From the NCBI RefSeq assembly GCF_958298935.1, contig NC_084923.1, positions 29,232,501-29,296,500 on the forward strand: 64,000 nucleotides of DNA, in the 5' to 3' direction. This document shows positions 46,010-56,257 of this stretch, piece after piece. The DNA comes from Phragmites australis (lineage: Eukaryota > Streptophyta > Magnoliopsida > Poales > Poaceae). Every line of letters starts with the position of its first letter. The stretch's first letter is position 1. A program made the translations under genes and the position numbers. Below the pieces are notes generated by a model. The model saw nothing but the letters and a program-made list of their open reading frames with translations, was not told the origin of the DNA and did no database searches.

Positions 46010-47340
46010 GACTAAAAACAAATTTTCATCAATATTGCATATAGGAGCAACTCAAGCATTTGATATGGATTCTTTGCATACTTCGAGATTGTTATTGATT
46101 CCCAGAATGTGTAATGGCATATTTTGAGGCTATCAAACGCTATTCGTAACTGGTTAGTCATAAAGGTAGTTTCGGGCTTGTCATGAAACATGTCGTGGGT
46201 GTAAGCGATCAAGATGGAATTTACCCCTCCTTGATAACAGGAGAGATATCTCTGGTCCTCTCGAGGTAGTTGATCAAGAAAGTGCATGGCCATGCCAATA
46301 TGATTAAAAAGTTAGTCATGATGAATCCAGTACTTGTCGAGTGAATGGTCGAGCTATCACAAGAGTGGCACATATCTTGCCTTAAGCTTGACTGGTATCA
46401 TGAGGCGAAGGGATTGGTGCATGTGTATATCAAGGTTTAGCCGATATGATCTTTGTATATACTCGAGAGTCAACATGTCCTGTTAGGGACCGCTATTGAT
46501 TTCAGTTTGGAAAGGGTTTTTGAGTCATAGCCGTTTATACATGAACCTAATGGGTCACACACTTAATGGGTTAGAACAAAATATGCAAATTGGATTTGTA
46601 TATCGATTTTGATTGGATTGTGATCTATAAGAAGTTAGAGTCCTAAAGGGCTTCCATTGTGGGAGCCCATTGGAGCTCTATATAAGGAGAGGCGTGGGTA
46701 GGGCGTACTGAGGTTGAGCCACTTCGAAACCCTAGCCGCAGCCTTCTACACGATCTCCCAAAATCCTAGCCACGTGTGCGGTGCTAGCACATCGGCGCTC
46801 GGCGGTTCTGCCAACTACGTGTGGATACCATAGAGGCACTGCTGCTATTACTGCATTGATCTTCTCGGTGAGTTGATCGTGACGTGTTCGGGACTAGTCG
46901 CCCACCGTGATGAACTGGTCAACGTACCTGCTCGTTTGATCGCAGAGAACAACGCGACCACTTGGATCTGGTCGGACAGTATGACACGACCACTTAAAAA
47001 TGGTCAAAGACGCGACAGACCTGATTGGGAGCTGGTTGAGAAATTGGTCGAGGACGCGACAGATCTGATCGGGAGATGGTCGAGGAACTGGTTGAGGAGC
47101 ACAACCACCTGCTCGGAGTTGGTCGGGGAGCGTGACCAACCTGCGTGGGGCTTGTCACGGATCTAATTGAGAAGCTGCTCAAGGAGTTTGACGCACACGA
47201 TGTTGGATTGGTCTACTCCAACTCTTTTTCTGCTGCACTGCGCGTCGAGCGATAACAATCTATGATCTCCTACTAGCATGGTTTGTTGGGTGAATGCGGT
47301 AGAAAATTTTTGTTTTAGGCTAGTGTAGCATGCCCATTAT
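46010..47340. mobile_element. Unclassified retroelement fragment (LTR-like) inside the SIRE-like element
   Basis: The block is less AT-rich than its surroundings. 46480-47249 starts TGTTAGGGACC, has a TATATAAGG box at about 46680 and ends near CGAGCGATAACA, which looks like a copia LTR. No target duplication was found around these points. A 93-codon minus-strand frame at 46293-46012 (AMHFLDQLPREDQRYLSCYQ) seems to be part of the same family, which I have seen as a grass repeat but cannot name. Limits are estimates. Confidence 0.4.
47010..47097. repeat. Tandem 44-bp duplication
   Basis: Two adjacent copies begin ACGCGACAGACCTGATTGGG (47010) and ACGCGACAGATCTGATCGGG (47054), differing at several positions. 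GGTCG-rich degenerate relatives continue on both sides (46910-47160). Confidence 0.8.
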
Positions 47341-49878
47341 CCAACATCATAAACATTATTATAGAGTTCCTACAAAAATATACTACTTCAAATTGTTCAT
47401 ATTTGTAATATAGAGGTATTTAAACATTTGCATGAAAAACAAATTTCCGCAAGTCATTTTCATGCCATGATGCAATCTACACAAGATTGAATTTTTAAAA
47501 TTAAATGCATGAATTAAGAACAAATTACTTGATCTTGTTATCTTGTTCATCTCGGTAACTTGTTTATCCTTGCTTGGTATTATTTTGATATGGTCCTTCC
47601 TTTTGATTCCAATTAAAGTTGAAGGAGATGATCTTTTTTATATATACCAATTGAAAGGTAAAGATCATCTTCATGAATTCTAATTGAAACGATCTTCTAC
47701 TTGAAAGGACCTTTATTTATATTAATCCAAGCACCAATGCATCTTCATTATACCTAAACTCATTTATGTACAATTTGATCCACAAACTCATTAGGTCCAA
47801 AGAGGTTAGAAAAACTCACCACATAGAGCAAACTCTCTCATAAACTTGTGCATATTGATCAGACATGTAAATGATAACAATTGAAATTCATACTAATAGA
47901 TAGATATCAATTGAAAATATATACCGAATAATGGTATATACCAATTGAAATCAAATGAAAGCTCTATGCACCTTTTAGACAATAAAAATGCTTGAGAAAG
48001 GTTTACTCTAAATGTAGGATCAAAGAAAGCAAATATGATATATATTTTAACATTTAGATCAAACAAACATGATCGTCACTTTCAAGATCTGATAAAAATA
48101 TAATTTGGACAAAAATAACATATAGGACTTGAGGATACCAAATGGAAGACAAATATCAAAAAGTTGTCCAAATTATATCTAAGATCAAAAGATCAATAAA
48201 TGATCATTCATAAAGTTCAACAAATGAACTAAGTGAAGATTGAGCATATAGAGACATGAAGTATTCCAAACATACTCAAAAAATTATCTCAAACGAGTAT
48301 ATTGAAAATGATACAAGTATTAAGATAACAAGCTTCTATGAAATCCAAGAGGAAAGTTTTCTTGAATAAACCAATATTCCTAACATAGGAGTTAGATGAA
48401 ATCCTTCACAAAGTAAGAAGTCACAAAGAAGCAAAAATTGAAACAAAGATAATCAATAAGGATTACAACTTGTATTAGTACCAATTGTAAGAAAACAATA
48501 GTATATGAAGTTTTCTCAAGTCGTAATTGCAACAAGGCATGGATCAACTTTCTTTCAAGAAGCATGAGAAAAATGACTTTAGAAATTAAATATCATGCTT
48601 TAAACACATTCTTTATAAAGTCAACTATTACAAGTAAATACATAAAAATCATAGTTGATTTGATCCTAATGAGAAATGATTCAAATTAAAATGTTGAGAT
48701 TAAAAGATCACTAGAGAAGCACCAAGAATCTTAAGTTTCAATTTAAGATCAAATATGGATTAATTAATGGATTCTTGTAAAATTGAGCTTTATATGACCT
48801 TGTCATACCACATAGAAACTTGATAAGCAATCCAATTCTAAGTGGTATTGCTCAAATATTCACACTTTATGAGTATTTAAGATGCACAAAGTATAATACT
48901 CCCCTATAATGTGATATTTCATTAATTTAGAAGAGCTTGCCCTAAATATATGCATCCAACTACTTGAATTACTTGTAACATACACATGGTTCATTCAAGA
49001 ATTTAGAAGAGTTTACCCTATATTTTGAGTTGAGGCACAAAATGAATTTACAAAGCAAATACTTGTGCCAAGAATGAACATACAACCATGAGATCGTGTA
49101 GATTAAGTTCATCTTCTATAGCTATCACCAAGTCCAAATTCTCTAGTATTTATTTTATCTTATATAGCTCACAAAGACATAAAAGGTAAAATTCACAAAA
49201 GATTGTAACTTGAGATTTTAGCAATTACCATATCTTTTTCAAATATCTTTTTGAACATCATTGATGAAGTGGTCTCTTGGACCACTTGAGGTGGAGGTCC
49301 AATTTTAACTTCTTTCTTCATCTCAATATACCTCCAACTTTCTGCAGATTTTGGAACTTCCAAATTTGTCCCATAATATCCGGTTTACAAAGACCGAAAC
49401 TTTTATATTCAATTCGAAATATCTGGATTATCCAAAAAGCTAAGATGCTTGGGGTTTTCATGAGTCTTGATATTTTTCTTGATGATCACCACCAAGTATT
49501 CATTGCCTGCATCACTCATAAGACTTTGCTCTAGAGAGCATTATTAAACGCATCACTTTATAAGAATGTATATATTTAAGCAAAAACAACCTAGCCAACT
49601 TTAAGTGTTCACAATCAAAAAAAAAATATTGTGAATGACTCACACCTACACAAGGTTAAGGAGGCTAGATATTTCAAAGTAGGTACTTGTTACTAAGATG
49701 TCATTGGATTTTTATGCTGGATTAATAATCTTCATACTTGACGCTCTTTCCACAAATGAGAGAAATACGATTTAAAAGGAAACATGATATGAGATTTGTA
49801 GTAAAATTATTCTCAAGTGAGCCAAGTCTTCAATGCATCTCCAAGAACCTGTATAGCAATCTAAGCACTTTGTGGTAC

Positions 49879-50976
49879 TCAAACCATATTGAGTCCTTTA
49901 AGGTTAGTCACGAAAAACTTAGTTACCCAAATGGCTTTTGCATTAGCATAAGATGAACTAATCACCTTAGCAACACAAGTACTACTTTTAGCCTTCCTAA
50001 GTGAATATTGATCATTATTGGAAGAGTTAGACTTAGGAATGTTACCCTTAGGACAATTTTTCCCAAAATATCCCTTGGTCTGGCAAGTGTAGCAAATGCA
50101 ATGCATGTCCTTGCAAGATGCCTTCTCATCTTGTTTCTTACTTGCTTCCTTGCCGGTGAGCCTCTTCCTGGATGACATAAGGCATTCATTCTTCATGTAG
50201 GTGCATGATGCAACTTCCGCAACTTCATGTCCCTTCTCATTGCATCCATAATACTTCCTCTTGCTTCTTCTTGTTATCTTCTTTGGAAGTGTGGTCTTGT
50301 CATTAACCTTGTTAGAACACATAGAGGCATAGTATCCCATGCTTGAGCACTTGACATGAGCTATCTTCTTAACTTGGCTCTTGCTCATGTCCTTATCTTC
50401 CTTATTCAAAGAGCAATTTCTCACATGGTGACCCTCCTTGTACTTGAAACAAGTGATGAGAGTCTTGTTCTTCTTTTGTTCTTGCCCCTTCATCTTGATA
50501 TTGTTGGACTTGTTCTTCTTGTTAGATTTTGCTTCAAGTCCATAATCCTTGTGCTTCTCATTTTTACCTATATGATCCAAGTCACATGTAGTGCTTAAGG
50601 AAACATTTGCTTGAGAGCAACAAGGGTTAGCACAAGGCAATTCAATATGACCTAGTGAGCATGTGCACTTGTGCATGTAAGGTCGGTAGGATTTTACCGT
50701 TGTTATCATAACCTCATGAGCTATTTCCAGCATGGCATATGAGTCCACAAGATTTTCATAAGAGCACACAAGCTCATCATGATTTTCTTGCAAAGCCACA
50801 TGCTCACTTGTGAGCACTTCAAGTTGAGCCTTTAGCTCAATATATTCTTTCTTCAAAGATGCTACATAAAAATTAGAGTTAGTAGCACAAGCATTATCAA
50901 TACGAGAAATAGTAGATTTATCCTTAGACAAAATATTACAATTAGGACATGATTTTTCTAAATCCACTAGAGGCAT
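49879..50976 (-). pseudogene. Gag C-terminal region with a series of zinc knuckles (SIRE-like element)
   Basis: A 365-codon minus-strand frame. Residues 30-95 form a helical, coiled-coil-like stretch (LKKEYIELKAQLEVLTSEH and on). After a Lys-rich part come four or five CCHC-like knuckles: CFKYKEGHHVRNC, VKCSSMGYYASMC, YYGCNEKGHEVAEVASC and CYTCQTKGYFGKNC, plus a Cys-rich segment at about residues 113-128. Several Cys or His positions are replaced, for example Tyr for the His of the last knuckle. The end reads KAIWVTKFFVTNLKG, resembling the segment just before the protease in copia elements. It is open over its full length, but the rest of gag is in other frames, so no whole Gag is made. Confidence 0.75.
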
Positions 50977-51053
50977 AACATCTAATTTATCAAGTAAAGA
51001 AATATGTTTAATTTTAAGATCCCATAAAGATTAGATAAAGAATTATGGGATTC

Positions 51054-52186
51054 TTAAAGTTTTTCATATTTCAAATTTAAGGCATTAAGCTCTTCAATTT
51101 TCTCAATGAGAAATTCCTCTTGCCTCTCGAGGCTATCCTCTAAGCCTTCCATGGTGGCCATGAGCTTGATTATTTTAGACATATTCCTTTTGCTCAAATG
51201 ATCAAACATGAGCTCATCACTATCACTAGCGCTAAAATTTGCATTAGTATTATTAACCTCACTTATCACTTTCTTTTTACCTTTTGCCATAAGGCACAAT
51301 GGAGAATCTGTGTGAGGGGATGAGCACCTTGGAGAAGTGAATGCTTCACTTAAGTTGAGGACAATCCATACTATAATGTCCATATTGATGACATGTATAG
51401 CATGTCCTCCTTGATCTTCTCTTAGGTGGACCTCTCTTCTTGATTTTTCTTGAAGCCTTTCCACCTAAGATTTGTCTTAAGTAAGCTTATATTTTCTTCA
51501 AAATATTAGTCTCACAAATACTAATAGAAATAGATACATCACAATGAGGATAATTAACCATATCACCATAATATATAGGTAATTTTGCACTAGATGATAT
51601 GCAAAAGTTAAGGACACTACTAGAAATAGAAATCTCATTGCAAGTATTGTTAAAGTTCAAAAGAGGGATTGGACACTCACTTATCACACTCACTATTTTA
51701 TTACCTTGCACGTTGTTAAATGCTGGTGAAGTGGATGATGGAGTGACATCCACTTAGACAAAGGAGAAAGTCATTTGGTGCTCTTGAAGATGAAGTAGAG
51801 TATTTCGCAAATGACATCTCTGGAAGAAGTTCTTCTCCATCACATTTGGATTTGGCATATCTTTCTTTAAAAGTAGTCCAAATGAGATGAGCGTCTTCAA
51901 GCGGCATGATGGATTCAACTACATCTATACTCATAGCATCAAATAAGATATTAGTAGCTTGAGCATTGAGATGTATGCATTTCTCTTCCTCTTCGAGTGA
52001 TAAAAAAATGTCACTAGAAGGAGAAATGCTTACATCTACAACTCGCTCTATATGAGGACCTATGGTCCTAAAAATATCAAGCATACGAGTAGTCCAATCA
52101 AAATAATTATAACCATCTAATAGGAGTGGCATTATATACACTAATCCACTAGTCGACATCTTTACTCTATATGCGGTTAAGCCCAA
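51054..52186 (-). pseudogene. Gag N-terminal and middle region (SIRE-like element)
   Basis: From 52186 the minus strand reads LLLDGYNYFDWTTRMLDIFR, LEEEEKCIHLNAQATNILFD, VVESIMPLEDAHLIWTTFKE and RYAKSKCDGEE, matching the copia gag domain (GxNYxxWxxxMxxxL, A(x)I(x)xxL, AKExWDxLxxxY). Past a shift, 51464-51054 carries a partly readable first zinc knuckle (QYGHYSMDCPQLK in another phase), then KGKKKVISEVNNTNANFSAS and an acidic/helical end. A stop separates this from the next gag block at 50976. Confidence 0.8.
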
Positions 52187-52195
52187 AAAGAGAAA

Positions 52196-52213
52196 CTTGG
52201 CTTCGATACTAAT
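52196..52213 (-). other. Primer-binding site of the SIRE-like element
   Basis: On the minus strand ATTAGTATCGAAGCCAAG follows the 5' LTR end directly. It resembles the tRNA-Met complementary site (TGGTATCAGAGCC) with a few changes. Confidence 0.65.
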
Positions 52214-53465
52214 TGAAAGGACAAAGATGTCACCTAGAGGGGGGTGAATATGCGTTTTTACAAATATTCGTCCTCTTTTACCGTTGGCCTAAACTTGCAG
52301 GGAAAAATAAACTAACAGATTTTTCACAAGTAAAAATCCTAAATATGCGATGCTCAACTAGTGCACAATCACCCTAAATAAATGTGAAAGTTACAATCCT
52401 AGGGTAACAAAAATTATTCAATTCTAGCAAAAGATATGCAAGAAAACTCTAATTGAAAAACCTTAAAAACACTATTCACCAGAGTATATGGGTTCAGAGT
52501 GTTCGCAACATATTATACAGAATCCAGAGTACCCGGGTTCAATCCGGAACCTCTGGGTTCAATAGGGAAATAGCTTGAAACTGAAATTAACAAACGGCTA
52601 AAGAGTTCTAGCTCAAACCAAATGAAGTCGTGTATTCCAAGTGATGATTCTAAGTAGATCCACGAAGAATCTATAATCAATTTCACACAAACAAGTAGAT
52701 CGAGCAATATACATAAATATTGAGCAAGAACACAAGCACAACAAACCAAAGTGGAGACACAAAGATTTGTTTCCCGAAGTTCGGATTCACCAATGTCTTA
52801 GTCCTTCGACGCCAAGCCATTTGCTTGCCCTTCACCACTGGATGGTCCATCGCAACCGAGTCTTGATTGCCCTTCACAGTCTTGCCATAGAAAACCACTT
52901 TGTATTCGACATATTCAAGGAATTCACTTTATCAAATATGGAGTCCATTCTTGTTCTTCACTTTTGGCATATATGATTTCAATTCAACTTATGTCTTCTT
53001 ATAGATCCTAACACCAACTCACTCTCAAGTATAAAGCACACAGGTTAGTCCATAAAACTTAATTGATAATTTCATGCCTTTAGTTACTTGATCTTCACAA
53101 GTAACTTAGCCTTCATGCTTCAAGCTTTTTCTTTGAGCTTTTCCTTCTCCTTATGAGCATCACTAAGGTCTCAATGACTTTGATGCAATTATTTTTAACT
53201 TATAGCATTTATCAATGAATCCATGCTTCGTTACTTATGCATCTCCTACAGAATAACCTAATAACAATTTTCAACATAATTGTTAGTCCATAGATATTGT
53301 CATTGACTTACTCGAGCATCACTTAGAGCTCATTTATCTTTATGCATATCTCTTCTGCATACATCACCTATGGAATAACCTACTAACAATTCTCACCACT
53401 ATTGTTAGTCCATAGGTATTATCATTAATTACCAAAACCACACACAAGGGCTAAATACACTTTCA
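52214..53465 (-). repeat. 5' LTR of the SIRE-like element (1252 bp)
   Basis: TGAAAGGACAAAGATG to GCTAAATACACTTTCA on the plus strand. It matches the interrupted LTR at both ends but differs in the middle (about 52790-53000), where the other LTR has a different and longer sequence. Confidence 0.85.
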
Positions 53466-53470
53466 ATTTG

Positions 53471-55330
53471 GCCTTCCAGTTGCTCAGCCTTTTTTTCCAT
53501 TCATTCATTTACTCCTCTCCAATCTAAGTTTCTAAGTTTTCTATAGTGAATTGAGATTCCAAGATAGCGCATAGGAAGTTCACCCTTTGAGCATCCAAAG
53601 GTATCAGCATAGAGATCGGCTTTGTCTTAGCCACACCAAAGCAGAAGAATTCACTTTTATGGAAATTGATTTTGAGTCCTGAGAGCTACTCGAAAGCACA
53701 CAACAACAGCTTCATGTTTTTAGCTTTTTTCCTAATCATCATCCATGAATAGGATGGTGTTGTCGACATATTGGAGGATTGATAGCGCATTGTCGAATAG
53801 GATTGCATGTCATTCTTAGCCCTCTCTATTAGTATTGCTAACATATCAAGAACAATATTGAACAAAATCGGAGATAGGGGTCTCCTTGGCATAGGCCTTT
53901 TTTTGTTTGGAAGAAATGACTAATGTCGTCATTGACTTTTACTGCTACACTTCCTCTGTAAATGAAGCTCTCTATCCATGAGCACTATTTAGACGAGAAA
54001 CCTTTTATCCAAAGGGACTACAGGAGGAACGACCATTTGACTTTATTGTAGGCTTTCTCTAAGTCTATTTTGAATATTAACCTACTCACTTTTTTCCAAT
54101 GGAATTCGTGTATTGTCTCATGTCGGATGACCATCCCTTCTAGGATGTTTCTTCCATGCATAAACACTATTTGTGTGTGACGGATTATCTAGTCCGCGAC
54201 ACTATTAATTTGATTAGTGAGCACCTTTATGAATATTTTAAAGATAACATTTAGCATACATATTGGTATGTATTGCTGAATACAAGAAGCTTTTTTAAGT
54301 TTTGGTAGTAGCATAATAACTCCGAAGTTTAGGTTGTATATCAGGAGGTTCTCAGAACGCATTTCATGGATCATTTTCATTAGGTCTTGTTTGATGATAT
54401 CCCAGAAAGTTTGGTAGAACTCTGCCGGGAAGCCATCTATACCCGATGCTTTATTGCATTATATTTGAAAAACAGCATCCCGAACTTCCTTTTCATCGAA
54501 AGGAGCCCTAAGGATGGCATTTTCGGCATCTGTCACTTGAGCAATGCCGTCTGTCTGTACTTCCGTCATGGTGACGTAACATGCACAGGTGGACCGAAAA
54601 CTCCTTATGGTATTCAGTAATAAATTATTTTAATTGAGAATGACCCTCAATTCTTCCTTCATCTTGTTCTAAACGACGTTTTTTTTTCTATGTCTGCCAT
54701 TAGCAATCATTTGGAAGTAACATGTATTATTATCTTCTTGGAGAACATTATTAATCTTGGCATGTTGGTGCTATTTGATCTCTTCACGAAGAAGCTTAAC
54801 CAATTGTTCGTTAGATAGATTATTGATGTTAATCTCACTATCTATTAGGCATCGAAACTCCAACAACTTAGTCAAGTTCGTTAATGGTAGTCAAGAGATC
54901 TTACTTCTATTGTTTATAAACCTCACTAGTATATGTGACCCATCCTCTAACATGCCACCTTAGTGAGCCTAGTTTGTTCGTCCACCTAGGTATTGAGTCC
55001 CCCCACCCCCATTTGACAGCTCCAAATTTCTACAACTTTGAACCCTTCATGAGCTAACCAACCCAGCTCGAACTTGAATGGTTTACGACCTTCAAAGGTG
55101 TTTGGTTCATCAGTATCTACCATGATAGACTTATGATCTGTTGTTTACAACCTTCAAAGGTGTTTGGTTCATCGGTATCTACCATGATAGACTTATGATC
55201 TGTTGTTTACTATCTTCAAAGGTGTTTGGTCCATCAGTATCTACCATGATAGACTTATGACCTGCCCCAAGTATCGAATGAGGGTCTAGACGGCTACCAA
55301 AGGATATTTTAATTCTCACTCAATGATCAT
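53471..55330 (-). pseudogene. LINE ORF2, reverse transcriptase region
   Basis: Reading the minus strand from about 55020: LNTQVDEQTRLTKVACWRM-like linker, FWDIIKQDLMKMIHEM, NLNFGVIMLLPKLKKA, IQQYIPICMLNVIFKIFIK, then in other frames the KAYDKV-type and GDPLSPILFN-type motifs (MPRRPLSPILFNIVLDMLAI at 53892 is the changed copy). The catalytic region (YADDTILFMDDD in family members) is readable across a frame change near 53760. It ends NEWKKRLSNWK at the copia insertion. Stops and shifts are frequent. Upstream of 55266 a 62-bp triplication and uncertain sequence replace the endonuclease end. Confidence 0.85.
55081..55266. repeat. Three tandem copies of a 62-bp unit within the LINE
   Basis: Copies start at 55081, 55143 and 55205 with GTTTACRACC- or GTTTACTATC-type sequence, then TTCAAAGGTGTTTGG and TACCATGATAGACTTATGA. 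The unit is part of LINE coding sequence (DHKSIMVDTDEPNTFEGRK on the minus strand). Because 62 is not a multiple of three, the duplication breaks the frame. Confidence 0.95.
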
Positions 55331-55624
55331 TAAAACCCTATCTAGCTTCTCAAATATGGGGCTATCAAGGTTATTTGATCAAGTATATCTTTTCCTTGAT
55401 AATTCAATATCAATATCTCTTAGATCCAAGCTGTCAATGACCACTTGGCATATAACAATGACTATTAATCCACAGCCAACACTCTGTCTAAATATATTTA
55501 TTACAAGGCCACACAAACAGGTACGAAACCTACCACTGCATGCAATGCTACCAGCTCGTTCAAACCCCAAATTTGGTATATTACAACCAATTCGAAATAT
55601 GAAACAACTCGTGGTCATGGGCGC
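55331..55624 (-). other. 3' UTR side of the SERINC gene
   Basis: On the minus strand an AATAAA at about 55502-55497 lies some 125 bases after the stop codon, a plausible poly-A signal. No other feature is seen. Confidence 0.5.
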
Positions 55625-56257
55625 CTAGGAGAAATCCCGGTCTGGGAAGAGTAGTGGAGCAACGAGGGTCCAGATGTACAATGAAGCGGTAACCCACTCT
55701 GTGCAGATACGCACCCAGACAGTTGTCCATCCAACATCCATCAGCTCAGAGCTCTCTGAAGCAGCGCTCGTCCAGCCAGTCAAAAGCATGGCTGAATACA
55801 TACTTGCAAGGGCAAAGATGAGGTGGAAAAAGGTGTATGAGTAGCTCACGGGGCGCAGTTCGCTCTCTTTGCTATCGTCTTTGCCCGCCTCCACATTATC
55901 ATCACTGAGTAATGGATTTTTGGTTCCTGTATGCAATATTTCATCACCGTGATATTTTTGGTTCAAACCAAGCATGCAGCCGCACAGGAGGTATTTTGTA
56001 ATTGGCATATTCTTACCAGATCTAGGAGACGATGGTGGTGAAAGAAACGTAGTGGACGATCCAGCACGAACAGCAGAGTACACAACAGAGAGCACAGTAG
56101 TGAGCATCCCAAGTATAAGAGCGCTCAATGAAACCTGCTTGGAATGCCTGTGAAGCCCATTGCATTCGTAGTCATCTGGTTCACTTGAGAGACTAGTATA
56201 GCACAGGTATGTACAGTAAACGGAAATGACAGAAGCAGGCATAACGCTTCCATTGAC
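55625..56257 (-). CDS. Serine incorporator (SERINC/TMS1/TDE1 family), last two exons
   Basis: Exon A 56257-56017 (acceptor CCAG/GTCAATGG, donor CTG/GTAAGA) and exon B 55926-55625 encode 180 C-terminal residues plus stop. The run starts VNGSVMPASVISVYCTYLCY, then SSEPDDYECNGLHRHSK, LTTVLSVVYSAVRAGSSTT, LSPPSSPRSG, and ends YIWTLVAPLLFPDRDFS. Four hydrophobic segments (about residues 5-24, 48-69, 118-139, 151-174) fit the last membrane spans of this family of about ten-helix membrane proteins. Family knowledge: linked to serine incorporation into membrane lipids and, for animal members, lipid scrambling. The 90-bp intron between the exons has no stop and keeps frame, so a 30-residue-longer form is possible. 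Upstream exons are not in the window; TE insertions fill 56454-64000, so the gene either has a huge intron or is truncated. Confidence 0.88.
   Translation of the reverse strand, partial: VNGSVMPASVISVYCTYLCYTSLSSEPDDYECNGLHRHSKQVSLSALILGMLTTVLSVVYSAVRAGSSTTFLSPPSSPRSGKNMPITKYLLCGCMLGLNQKYHGDEILHTGTKNPLLSDDNVEAGKDDSKESELRPVSYSYTFFHLIFALASMYSAMLLTGWTSAASESSELMDVGWTTVWVRICTEWVTASLYIWTLVAPLLFPDRDFS

Larger units (their letters stand above)
45015..49878 (-). other. Non-coding internal region of the SIRE-like element (no pol)
   Basis: About 4.9 kb of AT-rich sequence with no polymerase motif on either strand. It has many scattered copies of an ACCAATTGAAA-like motif (about 45894, 47645, 47937; variants at 47682, 47881, 47909, 48479). 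A hairpin-like pair (TGAAGGAGATGATCTTT near 47619 and AAAGATCATCTTCA near 47661) is present. A separate insertion-like block occupies about 46010-47340. In full SIRE elements pol and an env-like ORF would be here; their absence makes this a large non-autonomous derivative. Confidence 0.7.
29417..53465 (-). mobile_element. SIRE/Maximus-like Ty1/copia element, pol-less, carrying a nested Ty3 element
   Basis: Target duplication ATTTG lies at 29412-29416 and 53466-53470. In element (minus) orientation: 5' LTR 53465-52214, primer site 52213-52196, gag 52186-49879, a long non-coding stretch, a polypurine tract at about 45014-45000, then the 3' LTR, which is itself interrupted by 30396-44445. LTRs start TGAAAGTG and end CTTTCA. 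The gag type and the AAAATGGGGGAGAT tract before the LTR point to the SIRE/Maximus lineage. No protease, integrase or RT could be read, so it depended on other elements to move. The first 104 bases (plus-strand order) of the two LTRs differ at 12 positions. Confidence 0.85.
28080..55330 (-). mobile_element. L1-type LINE split by a copia element
   Basis: The 5' side of ORF2 lies at 53471-55330 and the 3' side at 28080-29416, both on the minus strand. Removing 29417-53465 and one ATTTG copy joins NEWKKRLSNWK to KYLTVGGRLVLLNSVL, a continuous stretch of a plant L1-type ORF2 protein. About 3.2 kb of LINE remains. The endonuclease is essentially missing and the 5' end near 55330 is uncertain, so this is a 5'-truncated or decayed copy. 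No 3' poly-A tail was recognised. Confidence 0.85.

Noticed and set aside
46480..47249. A bounded solo LTR
   Set aside because: TG...CA-like ends and a TATA box are present, but no target duplication was found, so it is listed only as a fragment.
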